Shown: positions 8,700-19,332, counted from the stretch's first letter. The stretch is DNA of 24,999 nt from Legionella qingyii (GCF_003184185.1 NZ_QHJG01000032.1:29447-54445); one strand, 5' to 3'. Program-made: numbers and translations. The notes: generated from the sequence alone by a model not told the origin.

Positions 8700-11603
8700 T
8701 ACAATTTAGCATGTATAACCCCGAAAAATAAAAAAAATCAAACAAGACAAAGGAAACGACGTTGACGTAGTCATTTTTTCGTCCAATGAAAAAGACTTAT
8801 GAATTGAGTCCTTTTTTAGGTGAATTATTGGCGTTAGGTCCTACGTTTTTTTGGCTATGTCGAGTTCTCACTTTTTCTTAAACTGCGGTTTTACTTTGTC
8901 CACAGCCGTTATGCGAGATACTGAGCACAATTTTAACTTTCAAATCTTTCAAAGGAGCTTGTAGTTTTATTTCTCGTTTTGTTAGAGTTAGTCGCAAATT
9001 TCGTCGAAGTCGTCTACGGAGAGCTATTTCTCTTATGGAGGTAAGGGCTTGCACATCTCTTTCAACTTTTAAATTAGTTATAATTGTTCGTTTGTTGGCT
9101 CGAATAATGACTTTTAAATTTTGAACGTTTTCTTATAGTTAGAAGAGATCTACTACTCTATTTTGTAAACCTTAGCACCGTAAGTTTGAAACATGAACTT
9201 GTTTTTGATCATGTTTAGTTCAGCGATTTTCTCGTTGAGTTATTTGCGAATTCACATGAAATACTTTCGTTGGACTTATTAGTAAGTCTATTCGCAAGAT
9301 TCAGTAGTTGTTTTGAAAATCTTCGTCTAATGCTTCGTTACAATAACTAATTGTTAGTTTTATAACGTCGTTAAGTTTTAGTAAATTTACGAAATTTATA
9401 TGTTTTCCGACACCAATTTCGTCTGTACCAGATGGAATTCTTAGGTCTATGTTTTTTAAATGTTGAATAATGACTCTAAATATTCCTGCGTAATTTAGTT
9501 ATGCGTTTCTAACTTTTTTGTTATGTTGTGTATCTTTTAAAAGACCTATTCCTTTGTTTTGAACAACGGCGCGGTTGCAATTTCTTTAGCTATTCAAGGA
9601 ACGTTAGATTAAATCGCGTCGTCGAATTTCTCCGCTTACATGTTTTTGTTGAAAATAAATTCTTGAATAGACTAATAGTTTGAGTCGAGTTTTGTGAGTA
9701 CAGAAGTGCTGTTTGAGAACGGTTAATATCAAAATCGTCGACCGGTTAATAAGAATTTTTTTATCCTCGTTAAGGACCTGATAAAATATTTATGGATTCT
9801 TGTAACTCGAATTTTCAAATACTATCGATAAACACCAATTCATGAAATAGGTACCAAGAAAACACCCCACCTAAACACGACTGGTATCCAAAAAAGAAAT
9901 ACTATTCGGCATAGAATTTCTACTAAGCCTCTCTATTTCTCGCTAGGGCAAATTGTCCAATGGATATACTACCACAAAATCAAGATTATGTTTCTTTATA
10001 TGGCATAAAAACGTAACAAAGGTACGAGACCAGTAATGAAATGTATTGCGTATAAAGAAAAAGGTTAATGGTTAATAATAAAGTTAATTAACGTCATACC
10101 AAGTGAAAATTTTATAATTAGAATTATCGTGCGAATCACAATAATCTTGCTTAGTGACTGAGTAGTCCATTCCTACAGTTTGAGATAATGGCATATTTTA
10201 CCGATAATGATAAGCCGCCCACCTGGTGGCGAAATTACTGATAACCGGTAAATAATGGGAATAGCTATGAAGAAGTTCTGTATAAATTAGCGAATAAATA
10301 CGAGAAATAAAATTGGCATAGAGACCAATGTACCTTTTCATTTCTACAATAAGGAATAGAAAACGCGGGTAACAAATTCTCAGTTTTTGCTATACAATCA
10401 TTACGATAAAGAAATAATCAATAAAATCATGGGTAATGTAATAATTGATGCCCGCATTATCCTAATAATCCTAAATAGCCGAATCGTACCTCAGACTCAG
10501 TTATAAACCGAATACGTAATGAACATAATCATCCTATATAATAACGGTCTCCAAACAACAAGCTACGCGAGCTTAACAAAAGACTCAACTACTAAAGAAG
10601 TAATGCATTACCTACCGATACCCATCTTCAGAAAAATTTCGGAAATCTGTTATAAAATGCATAAAATAATGATAATCGCTCGTAAGTACAAGATAAGGTT
10701 AATAAACCAACCTTAAGGCTAAGTAATCAATACTAGTTAAATCCATTTAAACGAGTTATATGATAACATTTATAGGGTCCTTAGGTGCAATGACAATGTT
10801 CGTGATATCTTAAAAAATAAGATGAACGTCAAACACAAACCCGGAGTTTTACCTGCGCGCTTAAAACAATAGCAACCAACATATTTTTACGGTTTCTACG
10901 TCCTTATGCATTATCAGAAAGTCAAAAATGAGTCATGCGACAATAAGAGAATCCACCAAAACAAAGGGAGGTACATGAACCTAAACTAAAATCACCATAC
11001 AGTTACTAATAACCACCAGAACGGCACCCATACCCTAAACCGAATGCACTAAAACGTTCATTACAACATCCGCCAGAATACAACGAACAACTTTCTGGAC
11101 ACGCACTCCCCCTAAACCATTGATAACCACTCGTACTTCCTGCACAACGGGTATAACCGTAAGCAAGATACTCTCAAACGAGGACCCTGTTATACCTTCA
11201 AGACTAGGGATTGCGTCTTTGCAAATTGTTTGGTAAATGATTGACCTGTGTGGTTCTGCCGTAACAGTCTTGTCAATAAGGCTATTTTCAATCAGCGAGA
11301 CTACTAGGTCACTACTAGGTTGTTGACTATGTTCTACAGGACCGATGATGAGGTCTTTAACAACCTCTAGGAGGTCGAGTTCAAAAAGAATTCTTTTAAC
11401 TACTTCGTAATGAACTTAAACTTCGAGCTATAAAGTAATTACAAGTTTAAGTGTGGGCAAAACTCCATGCTAGATTTCATAACAAGCGATAATACTGAGT
11501 CAAGTTTCGGCGGTTATAATCTGGAGGTTAACTTGGTGAGCGATAGCTCTAATTTCTTCCTGTATCACTGGAGTGATGGTTTTTTGTCTGGTGGCTTTTG
11601 ACT
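8700..11603 (+). CDS. Large MscS-family mechanosensitive channel (MscK/KefA-like)
   Basis: 967 residues. A signal peptide (residues ~1-24, hydrophobic, ending FAATA) precedes a long periplasmic helical/coiled-coil domain to about residue 340, rich in Gln, Leu, Asn and Lys. About ten transmembrane segments follow. The C-terminal MscS core is clear: GMSMIIGGLAVGMGFGLRDF, then NVVGGLMLLVERPVREGDLV, IGEHEGRVAHIGIRSMRV and WDNMEVLIPNAETF. This channel type relieves hypo-osmotic pressure. The size and layout match MscK/KefA and paralogues rather than small MscS. mutH starts inside its last codons. Confidence 0.92.
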
Positions 11604-12246
11604 TCAACTTAACGAACTCGCAACGTTAACATAACGCCCGGATTCAAAACGGGTTAATCCCAACTCAAATCCCGATAAATAGGGACGAGTAGGATTAGTT
11701 GCTTTTCCAACCCAACCCGTTCGCTAACTCAACCGGAACCCGTGACTACGAGTCTTATTTAGTAATGGGCTAAAAGTCCGAAATCCACATCTCAATTTTT
11801 GTAACGGAGATTTATTTAGGCCTTCTGGATGTCTTAGCTGTAAATAATGAAGATAAGGTAACGAATGGTAAGTGGTTGTCGTTACCTTCAGTAGAGTTAC
11901 GATACGTTTTAATTCTGCTTAAAATACCCAAGGTCATCTTCCCCTATGCCTATAAGGAATAAGTGTCTCTTCTTAACCCGTCCCAAAAAATACCAGTGGG
12001 CTACTTTGTCTCCTCGCATAAAATCGTCTTCTAACCTTAATAGATAGTAAAGTTTAGTCATCGCCTGTAGAACTCTGTGAGCTACGTTTCAGTCCACTCA
12101 TAAACGTCCACTCTGGATTCCGTCGGTTACCGTTTAGTAATACAATGCCAATACTATAGATACCTTTATTTTAATTTTGTAATGGAGCACCTAAGATAAA
12201 TTCTTCGTCAAAATGGCGTTTTTAAAATAGTACAAGGTACCTCATT
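11566..12246 (+). CDS. mutH: DNA mismatch repair endonuclease MutH
   Basis: 226 residues. MutH nicks the unmethylated strand at hemimethylated GATC in methyl-directed mismatch repair, acting with MutS and MutL. The hallmarks are ELLERCNCIAGLSFAQLG, KGWVGQAIELALG, and the nuclease triad in DFQALGVELK (Asp, Glu at +7, Lys at +9, the spacing of the E. coli D70/E77/K79 site). LDAKSGEYLQVRPKAA and GFYLRSSFT close the protein. I chose the GTG at 11566 because AAGGA sits 4 bases upstream and no ATG exists in frame. This makes the gene overlap the channel gene by 38 bases, suggesting coupled translation. Presence of MutH implies a Dam-like GATC methylation system. Confidence 0.94.
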
Positions 12247-12416
12247 TCACGTTAATTAAATATTAAGTTACTATGTCGTTTTGTTATGTAATTTATTATT
12301 TGTAAAAAATCTGTCTTATATCTAGTGATTTGGAAAATTTTGATGAGTCAAAAATTTTGGATATTAGATCAAAAGAGTTAACCTAGTTTTGTCCACTGTT
12401 ATAAAACTAATCAGAA
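12247..12416. other. Convergent intergenic gap mutH / acyltransferase
   Basis: 170 bases between two converging genes. It is AT-rich with A/T runs, and no clean hairpin terminator is visible. Confidence 0.4.
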
Positions 12417-13493
12417 GATAAAAACGTCAAAAGAAAAACGGCGCCTAGAATACCCAAGAAGTTAATTTAACATTTCATCTACTCGTTTATAATAACAATC
12501 TCGTTATATTCTGTTTTTTTCTCAATGAACTTCTTAATTCGGACCGACGGGTTAATACAAAAACCAATAAACTAACTTTTAGTAATTTTAATATATTACG
12601 CAGTCTATTTATCTTATTCTTTAGAACGGTTCTATATTGTAACACGCCAACCGCTTCTCGAAACAACAATAACCAGGACAAAATGAATTTGGTATTTGTT
12701 CTTTTCATTTGTATTAATATTAGTGAGGTAGTTTCTACCTCCGTTAGCTATTTTATGTTTCATAATGGTATCTTTATTTACTTTAATCTTGGTATATTAG
12801 ACGACATATTCTACCCCGACTAACGGCTAATTATAATTTATTTGTCGTTGGATGATTTTTGAGACTTGATTGAGATTATTCTCAGTTCAAGGTACTTTCG
12901 TACTTAACTAATCGTAGTAAATTTTACTACCGATTTATTTTCTCCTGGTTTATTTGTGTACGCTATTCTTGATTTACGCTAAAACGTCTAAAATTAAATG
13001 GTTCTTTCTTCCGATATTTTCCTTTTGTATTTATCCGTTTGGTAAGCCTTGAGTGTCTGGTACTCCCATATAAGGTTGGTAGTGAGCGTAATTTAGGGGT
13101 AGGTAAATTATTTTTCTTTGATATCTTCTTGAAACTGTTACTTTTAACTAGCTTTCCACTTACCATAACTTTATTTTTAGCACTTGGTGTTTGATATCCA
13201 TAATTTCTATTCTCGCAACATTCTACACATCCTATTTAAGAACTCTCTGCATTATTGTCCTTTAAAAATTTAGACATTTCTACTTTTCAAAATTTAAGTA
13301 GAACTACTTGTATTCTATATTATTTTGGTGACTCTTATTTCTTATTCAGTTGTGGATCGGTTGGGAACACCTATTTCAATAAATATTTATATACTAAGCT
13401 ATCTTTACCTATACTTCTATTTCGTACCACGTCATTTTGGGTATTCCGTCGTTTAGGAGACTATGGCCAATTGCGATAATATAAGACTGCGTA
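12417..13493 (-). CDS. Acyltransferase family 3 membrane protein
   Basis: 358 residues, inner membrane, about ten transmembrane segments. The family start MRQNIIALTGIRGFAAL is followed by VLLHHALSSY (family catalytic His), GWLGVDLFFILSGFII, FLLLRLSRIYP, and IPSWSVSSEWFAYLCFP. The end is LFANRTMLYLGKISYSIYLTHY and a final YNLIEEPIR. These are all hallmarks of the OafA/NodX-type O-acyltransferases, which O-acetylate LPS, capsule or other glycans. The acceptor cannot be predicted. The ATG at 13493 is followed directly by the family motif, so the start is well fixed. No glycan operon surrounds it. Confidence 0.94.
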
Positions 13494-13563
13494 AAAAGGT
13501 AAAACTAATATAATAAGCATCTCGCAAGATTATATAATAATTCAAATCTGATAAATAAAAAAA

Positions 13564-13725
13564 TACCAATTTCTTACATAATTTCATCCACCTGTGAGTA
13601 TAGGTCACCTTTGGTAAGCTTCTACAATATGCCTATCTCATTCTTTAACGAAGTTAAACATATCAGGTAATCGTCTCAGTACCGTCGAGATATTATTAAG
13701 TTTATGTCATCAAAAAGAGAACATT
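13564..13725 (+). CDS. Possible small protein, unknown
   Basis: 53 codons (MVKECIKVGGHSYPVETIRR...NTVVFLL). It lies divergent from the acyltransferase with 70 bases between starts. Composition looks protein-like (mixed charge, three Cys), but no family is recognised and the ribosome site is poor. It could be a real small gene or the remains of a longer one. Confidence 0.4.
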
Positions 13726-13918
13726 AATTGCTCATCCTAGTTAATTCATCTCTTAAAGCGCCCGTAGTAATTTTTTTAGTTTAAATAGTTAACTAATACC
13801 TTTTTCGCACTAACGGTGTATGGGGTATTTGTTGGGGTGGTACACAAACAAGCCATACTCGATTGGGTGTAAAAACGCTTCAATTATAAATTGAAACTCC
13901 AAATTAACTTTACTCGCT

Positions 13919-13945
13919 TGGGCCTAATGAAAAGTCATAGGCCCA
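13919..13945 (-). terminator. Hairpin after the 265-residue hypothetical gene
   Basis: Perfect 8-bp GC-rich arms ACCCGGAT (13919-13926) and ATCCGGGT (13938-13945). They lie 17 bases past the stop of the right-to-left gene at 13962. The T tract is weak, so this may be a terminator or an RNA-stabilising hairpin. The 190 bases to its left hold nothing I can assign. Confidence 0.6.
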
Positions 13946-13961
13946 TTGTTTGTATAAAAGA

Positions 13962-14759
13962 AATAAGGCTAAATCTCACAGGTTTTCACTCATGGCTTCC
14001 GTTGTACAGAGAATAGACTAGCTGTCCAACAAAATGAAAGCGGTAATTTTCAAGAGACTTTACTTGTAGTCAACGCTTTATTGCTTAACGAGGGAGATGT
14101 GGAAATATATGTGGATGTAGTTCAAGCGCAGCGAGATGTGAGCGAAAATTTAGAACTTCTGCTAACTCTAGCTGCAGCCCAAATCTGCTACTTTTTTCTC
14201 TTATTCGTAACATCTTTGATGAGGTTTATCTCCAAAACCAAAGAAGTCAACGTCAATGAAAAAAGGTTTGGTTGTATTTGAGTCATCTTGTGTTGCCTCG
14301 GTAATTAAATTAGTACGCAACTTACAGTCCTAATCTCTCATACGAACATAATAGGTAAGGTAGTATAAGTCGGACTAAAAAGAAGTTTGTGGTCAATATT
14401 TACCAAAAGTAAAGTAGTTCAACCGATACTTTTAGCCTTTCTGATTTTAAAACCTCTTATATCGGTCGTCGTGGTGTCATTTCTTTGTACGAATCTTTCA
14501 TTAAACGTTTGAGTCCTTAACCGTTTTCTTTTGGACGTTCGGTTCTAGGAGGGGTTCGACAATCGGGCCATGAGTAAGGAACCTTTTCTATGTAATCTAA
14601 GCGTAATATGAGTTTCAGTAATTACATAAAAGATTCACGACAAACGACAAGTAGCAGTAAATTCAACATGCCAGAACTTCAATTACTAAAATTTCGAAGG
14701 CGTGCAAGAAAAAAACTAAAAAGTTGTCGCCAGTAAGGTAGTTGTCATTCACACGGGTG
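13962..14759 (-). CDS. Hypothetical protein with central hydrophobic region
   Basis: 265 residues, start GTG with AAGGAG 6 bases upstream. The N-terminus is soluble and charged (GTLTVDGMTAVEKSKKERAE). Residues ~65-105 hold an aromatic, Gly-rich hydrophobic block (GLTAWGGSWLAGFLLPIPEF, then FLSMFLYCGAAGYILQ) that could make one or two membrane passes. The C-terminal half is helical and charged, ending LTFGHSKSE. I recognise no family. The polar Ser/Glu-rich C-terminus after a helical body is reminiscent of Legionella Dot/Icm substrates, but this is weak inference. A strong ribosome site and clean frame support a real gene. Confidence 0.75.
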
Positions 14760-15004
14760 TTATGAGAGGAACTTATTTTAATGTTACTTTTGGGATAAGT
14801 AGGATGGGCTTTTTTGTATTCAACATGGTAACGAAAAAATATTTTTTAGATAAACAATTTTATAAAAATAGTCAATTCTTAGTTATATTTAGAATATTTT
14901 CGTCTCCAATTAAAATTTCTTTCGCAAAGACGTGACCATAAACTACTATTACTCCGTGATATTTTACTACAAAAACTTATGATTTACATGACTCAGCTAA
15001 AATA

Positions 15005-15033
15005 AACTGTTTAGTTAATTAATATTGATTAGA
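15005..15033 (+). promoter_or_regulatory. Promoter of the phasin gene
   Basis: Consensus -35 TTGACA (15005-15010), a 17-base spacer and -10 TAATCT (15028-15033). The ribosome site AAGGAGA at 15054-15060 and the ATG at 15066 follow. The ~245 bases between 14760 and 15004 show no coding signal beyond this. Confidence 0.7.
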
Positions 15034-15065
15034 ACTTAACACGTTACGTTGTATTCCTCTACGAT

Positions 15066-15743
15066 TACTTTTTACTTAAAAAACTAGTTTTTAAAAAATT
15101 GTTAAAACTGCGAGGCTACTTTTTTGAATACCTCGAGTTGCAATTTTACTACGTTTTGAATAGAAATTACTTCGGTTACCTAAATAGCTCGTATTTTTCT
15201 GGTCTCCTAATAAAACTTTTTTTATAGCTTGAAAAATACGTTTTATCAGTATACTGAGATTTAATATACGCTCTATACAAATTATAAGAACTTTCAGTAA
15301 CCAATTTACAGAGAGCATTAAATCTAGTTTTGTGATTTTTTTACTACTCACTTCAAAGACGTTGGTACCTTGTTTCGTGATTTTTCCGTAGTCGGCGACG
15401 ATTCAGATGACGGTTTTTTCAAAGAAGTAGACAATTTTTTCGAAGAAGCGGACGTTTTTTTCCTCGCGGTTGCCGAGTTTTTCGAAGTAGTGGTCATTTA
15501 TTTCATTCACTTTTTTTCTTATGATTCTAGTGTTCATTCTGTTGAAGATCGAATTTTTGTTTTGTCCTTCGATTTTCGTGTTGAGGTTTTAGTTGACATT
15601 ATGGGTTTCTTGGGTACCGAGTTTTACGCTGTTTCCCGTTATATTATCGACTTTTTTTATACGGGTTCGATTTATTGGACTGACTTTTTTCGTTAGGATT
15701 ATAGGTTTTAAACCCATTTTCGTTAGGGTATTGCTTAGTTATC
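15066..15743 (+). CDS. Phasin family protein with Lys/Ala/Ser-rich tail
   Basis: 225 residues. The N-terminal 110 residues form an amphipathic helical phasin-like domain: NFDAPMKKLMELNVKMMQNL, then PEDYFEKNIELFMQNSHMTL and MRDMFNILESHWLNVSRNL. Phasins coat polyhydroxyalkanoate granules and control their size. From about residue 118 the protein becomes a low-complexity basic tail (AAAKSTAKKVSSSVKKASSPAKKG...). That tail resembles the histone H1-like tails of DNA-binding phasins such as PhaF, and may tether granules to the nucleoid. The family call is moderately firm; the tail function is inference. It has its own promoter and terminator, so it is a single-gene unit. Confidence 0.82.
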
Positions 15744-15747
15744 CTTA

Positions 15748-15781
15748 TTTTCTCGAGATAGGAATATCATTCTCGAGAAAA
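15748..15781 (+). terminator. Terminator of the phasin gene
   Basis: Perfect 11-bp stem AAAAGAGCTCT (15748-15758) / AGAGCTCTTTT (15771-15781) with a 12-base loop, starting 5 bases after the stop codon. Confidence 0.85.
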
Positions 15782-15823
15782 TATATTAATGAATTAGACC
15801 GACTTTACCAGTAACCCGCGACT

Positions 15824-15990
15824 CTAGAAGTAAGCTACCGAGATTTTCTCCTACCAAGCCAAATGCAAAATCCAACATTACTACTCCTTGTTAAACCGGA
15901 ACTACTATGTTTGTTTGCTCTTTTTGGTTTATTTTAAATTCCTAATGGCAGTTTCGAAAATGTAACCCAGTATACAGAAGTAATTGAAGT
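15824..15990 (+). pseudogene. RCC1-repeat protein remnant
   Basis: One clear RCC1 repeat is readable: DLHSMALKEDGSVYVLG, then CNDEEQFGLDDTNKREKPNKI, ending in TAA at 15938. A TGA lies directly before it at 15821. Continuing in shifted frames gives GLPSK and then TLGHMSSLTS, which looks like the start of the next repeat. The gene has therefore lost its ends and its frame. RCC1 proteins include Ran-GEF mimics among Legionella effectors (LegG1 and relatives). This fragment is far too short to function. Confidence 0.6.
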
Positions 15991-16062
15991 GTGGTTGGTA
16001 TAAGCCCAAAATGGCGTATAGGTCGGGTTTGACCGTTACTTGATTTATACGAATTTTTTTAA

Positions 16063-17202
16063 AATCAATTTGAGTTTAACCTTTGAACTAAGAACTTGAC
16101 AAAACGAAGGTCGTGGAACTCTTAGTCCTAAACTCGACGGTTTATTACAAACTCCACATCTATCTTCTTCACAGCGGTTAAAACTAAGTAAGTCGAAGTA
16201 AAGAAGGAGCCATTATCTACTCAGGAGTCCACGTTTAAAGAATCAAACCGATTCTCGAAGAAGTCGGAGGAGGGTAAAAAAGAGATTAGATATTCACGTT
16301 CGTTATAAATTGGTTCGTAGGCGTTAAAGAACAAATAGAAGACAAAAAAGGTTCTACCTGCTTTTCATGAAAGAACGGAGTCCCTTTGTTAGGACAAATT
16401 TTTCACTGTAAGGTTAAACTAATTACTGTTATTCCACAAGACCTAGTTCTACCTAACGAAGATTTATTCAAAGAACACGTAAAAATATTAGAAATAAAAA
16501 TATGTTTACTACCGGTATAACGCGATTTGTAAGACATTCCAATCTATTTTATTATAAAGAATTACGATTCAGAACAAGTACTGTATGACTATTACGAAAA
16601 GCCATTATAACATAACGTATTGATTTTAACGATCGATATAAAAAAACATGTCGGGGGAGTAAAAGTTGCCGAGAAGGTTCTTGAAGCTACATAACAAGTA
16701 TGGTTGACCGATGTCAAACGTTTTTATGTCCCAACAGTGATCTATCAAGGTTCCGAAAAAACTATTTTTTGTCGCGTGGAAATTTTTCAAATAGCGACAA
16801 ACGGTCTAGACAAAGTTCTATTACGTCTCGTCTAAAATATATTTTGTTTGGGTACAACAAGGTCCGTCTTCGAGGTCTACCTATTTAGAATCAACGGCAA
16901 AGCATTGTAGAATCACGTCGTCGTAGGAACAAAAGGCGAAGTATTGTGACCGGATTATTTAGCTTACGTATTCTTTGTAACCGATGAAGTAGACTTAATA
17001 AAACAGAATTAAGTTATTTAAAAAAATTTCCTCTTTATCGGACCACGAAAAGTAGTGTTTTTTTTATTGTAAAGGGGTTTATTTTTATTGAAAGACGACG
17101 AAGACCTAAAAAAAGTTAAAGAACTTCTTTTTTTAGAAATCGATAAGGTATTAATAAAAGTAGTTTACGAAAATGAGGTAGATATACCTTGCTTAATTTG
17201 TA
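16063..17202 (-). CDS. Tetratricopeptide repeat (TPR) protein
   Basis: 379 residues with no signal peptide. Successive TPR-type helical pairs run through the protein: AAESYFYLGKCYFF, SYAFDLLGQCYEAENKDAAA, SAWNNMGLFYIKSALHYLE, FSYAIQYYRKALSVC, AQETYLEAIHLDPEHLIVIN, and DAWLNIACTYRLEKKWEEAE. TPRs mediate protein-protein contacts. The final ~45 residues are polar and disordered (STPQTLFGSSNPDSQGAGSK, ending FQFEFN). That could be a T4SS-type C-terminal signal, but this is only inference. The ATG at 17202 has AGGA at the right distance. Its 3' end faces the RCC1 remnant. Confidence 0.85.
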
Positions 17203-17230
17203 TAAGTTAGGATAAAGAGTGATTTTAACG

Positions 17231-17690
17231 AGTATTAAAATAGTATCCTCTATTGAATCAATATATTCTAAATTCTCTATTCATGAAAGGTATTGGATCT
17301 ACACGCCTCTAATAAAAAACATAACCATGAGGATTAACTATTTCTACCTCTTAGAAAAGAAATAGAAATAGAAATAGTATGTAGCTACGAACCTATTGTG
17401 GAAACCCAAAAGGGTCGAAATAAGGAAAACGGTGCGCACGTGCCTCGGGGAGAAAACAAGCGAGACTTTATTTTAGAGAAAGATTAAGTCGTTCGTACCT
17501 TTTTTACCACTAATCTTGAAATAATCGATGTAATAAAAATCGGCGACCTAAATTTAGTTCTAAAACAAATTAATTTTAATTGGAACGAACGAAGAGAACG
17601 CATTAGTAAAGATAACATAATTCACAAAGAAATTATCTCGCAGGTTCTGCTCTATTAAGTCTTCGTTCTTGATCCTTTTAATAGGTGGAC
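17231..17690 (-). pseudogene. Serine recombinase (Tn3-type resolvase) remnant, N-terminus lost
   Basis: The frame reads LASELSRLGRSIKETLN, ITIFSMLAELERDFISERTKEGLRA, IKLGKPKG and then a helix-turn-helix tail, typical of the second half of TnpR/invertase catalytic domains plus the DNA-binding domain. The first ~65 residues, including the catalytic Ser, are absent. To the right of about 17680 the open frame continues to an ATG at 17749. That extension is only the antisense of the transposase fragment, so a 172-codon chimeric frame exists without being a functional resolvase. It lies 28 bases upstream of the TPR gene on the same strand. Confidence 0.82.
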
Positions 17691-18512
17691 TTGGTTTCGA
17701 CCTACTTAAATGTTTTGTTCGTGAGCTACTCTACTTACGTGTTTTGGTAATAGTCTAGGACCTTCTAAATAGGGAATTTAATGTCTTGTCTCACCGACTA
17801 TAAAACGCGTTATAACGAAAACTATATGGACTTTTAGTTCTATAAGGACGGTAAAACCACCGGTAGTTTGTGATAGTCCGATTTTGTCCATTACACCGCT
17901 TTCTCCGCGGGCTGTCGAAAAATAGACTTTTTCTCGTCCGTCGTGAGATAAGGTCACTCCCATTTAAGTCCCATAGGGAAGCTCTTCGTCTGATACAGCG
18001 GCTACCCAATAATGTATTAGAAAGCTAGTTCTCGTGTTAGGTAAGGTGACTATGTGTACCAATAAGACTTCGTTAAAAACCCTATAACTTGTACGAACCC
18101 TAAATAAAACGTGGGTCTTAATTTCCAGAGTTCTTTAGGTGGGATAAGGTCTTTATGGATACTTTGGTTTCCTATATTTTATGAGGGTGTAGCGATATAA
18201 CTGTGACTAAATTAATTTTGTGTAACCCTACTGTAAAACGCAAACTACCAATGTTAATTTGAATTTCGGTGTTGCCGTAGTGTTGACAAGTTCGCAGAGT
18301 CAAGTATAAGATTTGTTGTAGGTAACATGACACGATATTTCCTCAAACCTGCCTAATAATTTTCAGACAAATAAGAAGCTATATAGCTACTACACCTTAA
18401 TGCTGTCCGACAACTTTTCGTTAATTTAGCACAACTCGATAGCTTATTTAAGAGTTTACGGTAAAACAAACCATTGTTGGTCCTTTAAGTTATGTCGTCG
18501 TTTCTCCTCATT
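17675..18512 (+). pseudogene. Tn3-family transposase remnant with internal deletion and frameshift
   Basis: The first frame (17675-18163) begins just after a TAG without a start codon. It reads LQNRVADILRNIAFDIPENQ, PAILVAIKHYQAKTGN and GKFRVSL, which belong to the middle of TnpA. It then jumps without a break to READYVADGLLHNLSIKSTIHSTDTHGYSE, which belongs several hundred residues further on in intact transposases. The frame is lost near 18150. A second frame continues with YETKGYKILPHRYI, THWDDILRL, ASQLFKRLSSYSKQHPLY, FGRIIKSLFILRYIDD and LFGNNQEIQYSSKEE to a stop at 18510-18512. The transposase is inactive. Confidence 0.85.
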
Positions 18513-18557
18513 CCTGTAATAACTATAACCACATATATTATAGGATATCTATAATTC

Positions 18558-18590
18558 TTAAGTCCTTGTCACCTTGGAACAAGGACTTAA
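18558..18590 (-). terminator. Strong hairpin downstream of the Spy-like gene
   Basis: Perfect 12-bp inverted repeat AATTCAGGAACA (18558-18569) / TGTTCCTGAATT (18579-18590) with a 9-base loop. It lies 19 bases past the stop of the right-to-left gene. The T tract is poor. It could be a terminator, or a palindrome left by the neighbouring transposon wreck. Confidence 0.55.
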
Positions 18591-18608
18591 TTTCAAAGGG
18601 TAAGATCA

Positions 18609-19049
18609 AATAAGAAATACTGTTAAAAGTTTAACAAAAAGGTAAAAAAGAAGGTAAAAAAAGTAAAATAGAACGTCAAGACTAAAAACAAATCCAAATT
18701 CATGTCTTTTTTAAACTAAAAAACGCCACTAAAACCGAAAGTAGTATAGTGGTTATTCAAATCAAAAAAATAGTTAATTTGGTAGATGACACCTAACTAG
18801 GTACCACCGACTAAGACGAACGACTAACTAAACGACTGAATTTAGGAAGTAAACCAGTTTTAGTGAAAAGTAGTTACAAAATTCAACTAGATTTTATCCA
18901 AATTAAAATCGAAAAACCGACAGTAGTTCAAAATCACTAAGTTGGTACGAAAATTTTGGGAAAGGTGTTAGAGGTCTTACTCGGTTATGATGACCCGATT
19001 CACGGTTACATTGGCATTTATGTCGTCAGACATACTAAAAAAATATGTA
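18609..19049 (-). CDS. Spy/CpxP-like periplasmic protein
   Basis: 146 residues. A signal peptide (MYKKIIQTAVFTVTLALSPVVLA) is followed by HSGDCGK and an all-helical, Lys/Met/Gln-rich domain. Two LTxxQ-like motifs appear (KLDDSQKAKIKPIL and LKPKQKSELQDKM), as in Spy and CpxP, the envelope-stress chaperones that bind unfolded periplasmic proteins. Clustered MKKMEEKMEK ends the helix. GGAAGGA precedes the ATG at 19049. The family call rests on length, export and helical motif pattern, not on a strict signature. Expression under an envelope-stress regulator would be expected but no operator is visible. Confidence 0.75.
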
Positions 19050-19332
19050 CTATGCAAGGAAGGGATCAATTAACAATTTTAGTATTTAATCATATCTACG
19101 AGATTTAATTAAAAACAATAAACCGACTTATCAAAGAAATTAAGGTCTAGACTTATCTGTTCTTAGTAAGGCTTCTCCACTAACCCTCGTAACTAATACT
19201 AGGTAGTGTCGGATTCTAAGCTTAGTTAAAGATAACAAGGTACGCTTAAGCAGTGAGCCTCGTACGTATTCGGAATTACGATTAAATTAAAAATTAGATA
19301 TAAATATTCTCCCATCACCTTCCCATATAAAA
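19050..19332. other. Divergent intergenic region
   Basis: 283 bases between the Spy-like gene and the 350-residue protein. It is AT-rich at both ends with a more mixed centre around 19140-19265. No open frame with a ribosome site and no RNA gene is recognisable. Confidence 0.4.

Noticed and set aside
12437..12570. Left-to-right frame containing QILLLEQYKTKKELLEELSL
   Set aside because: It is antisense to the end of the acyltransferase gene, which has clear family motifs on the other reading.
17680..17749. Extension of the resolvase frame to an ATG at 17749
   Set aside because: These residues are the antisense of transposase codons and do not resemble a resolvase N-terminus.
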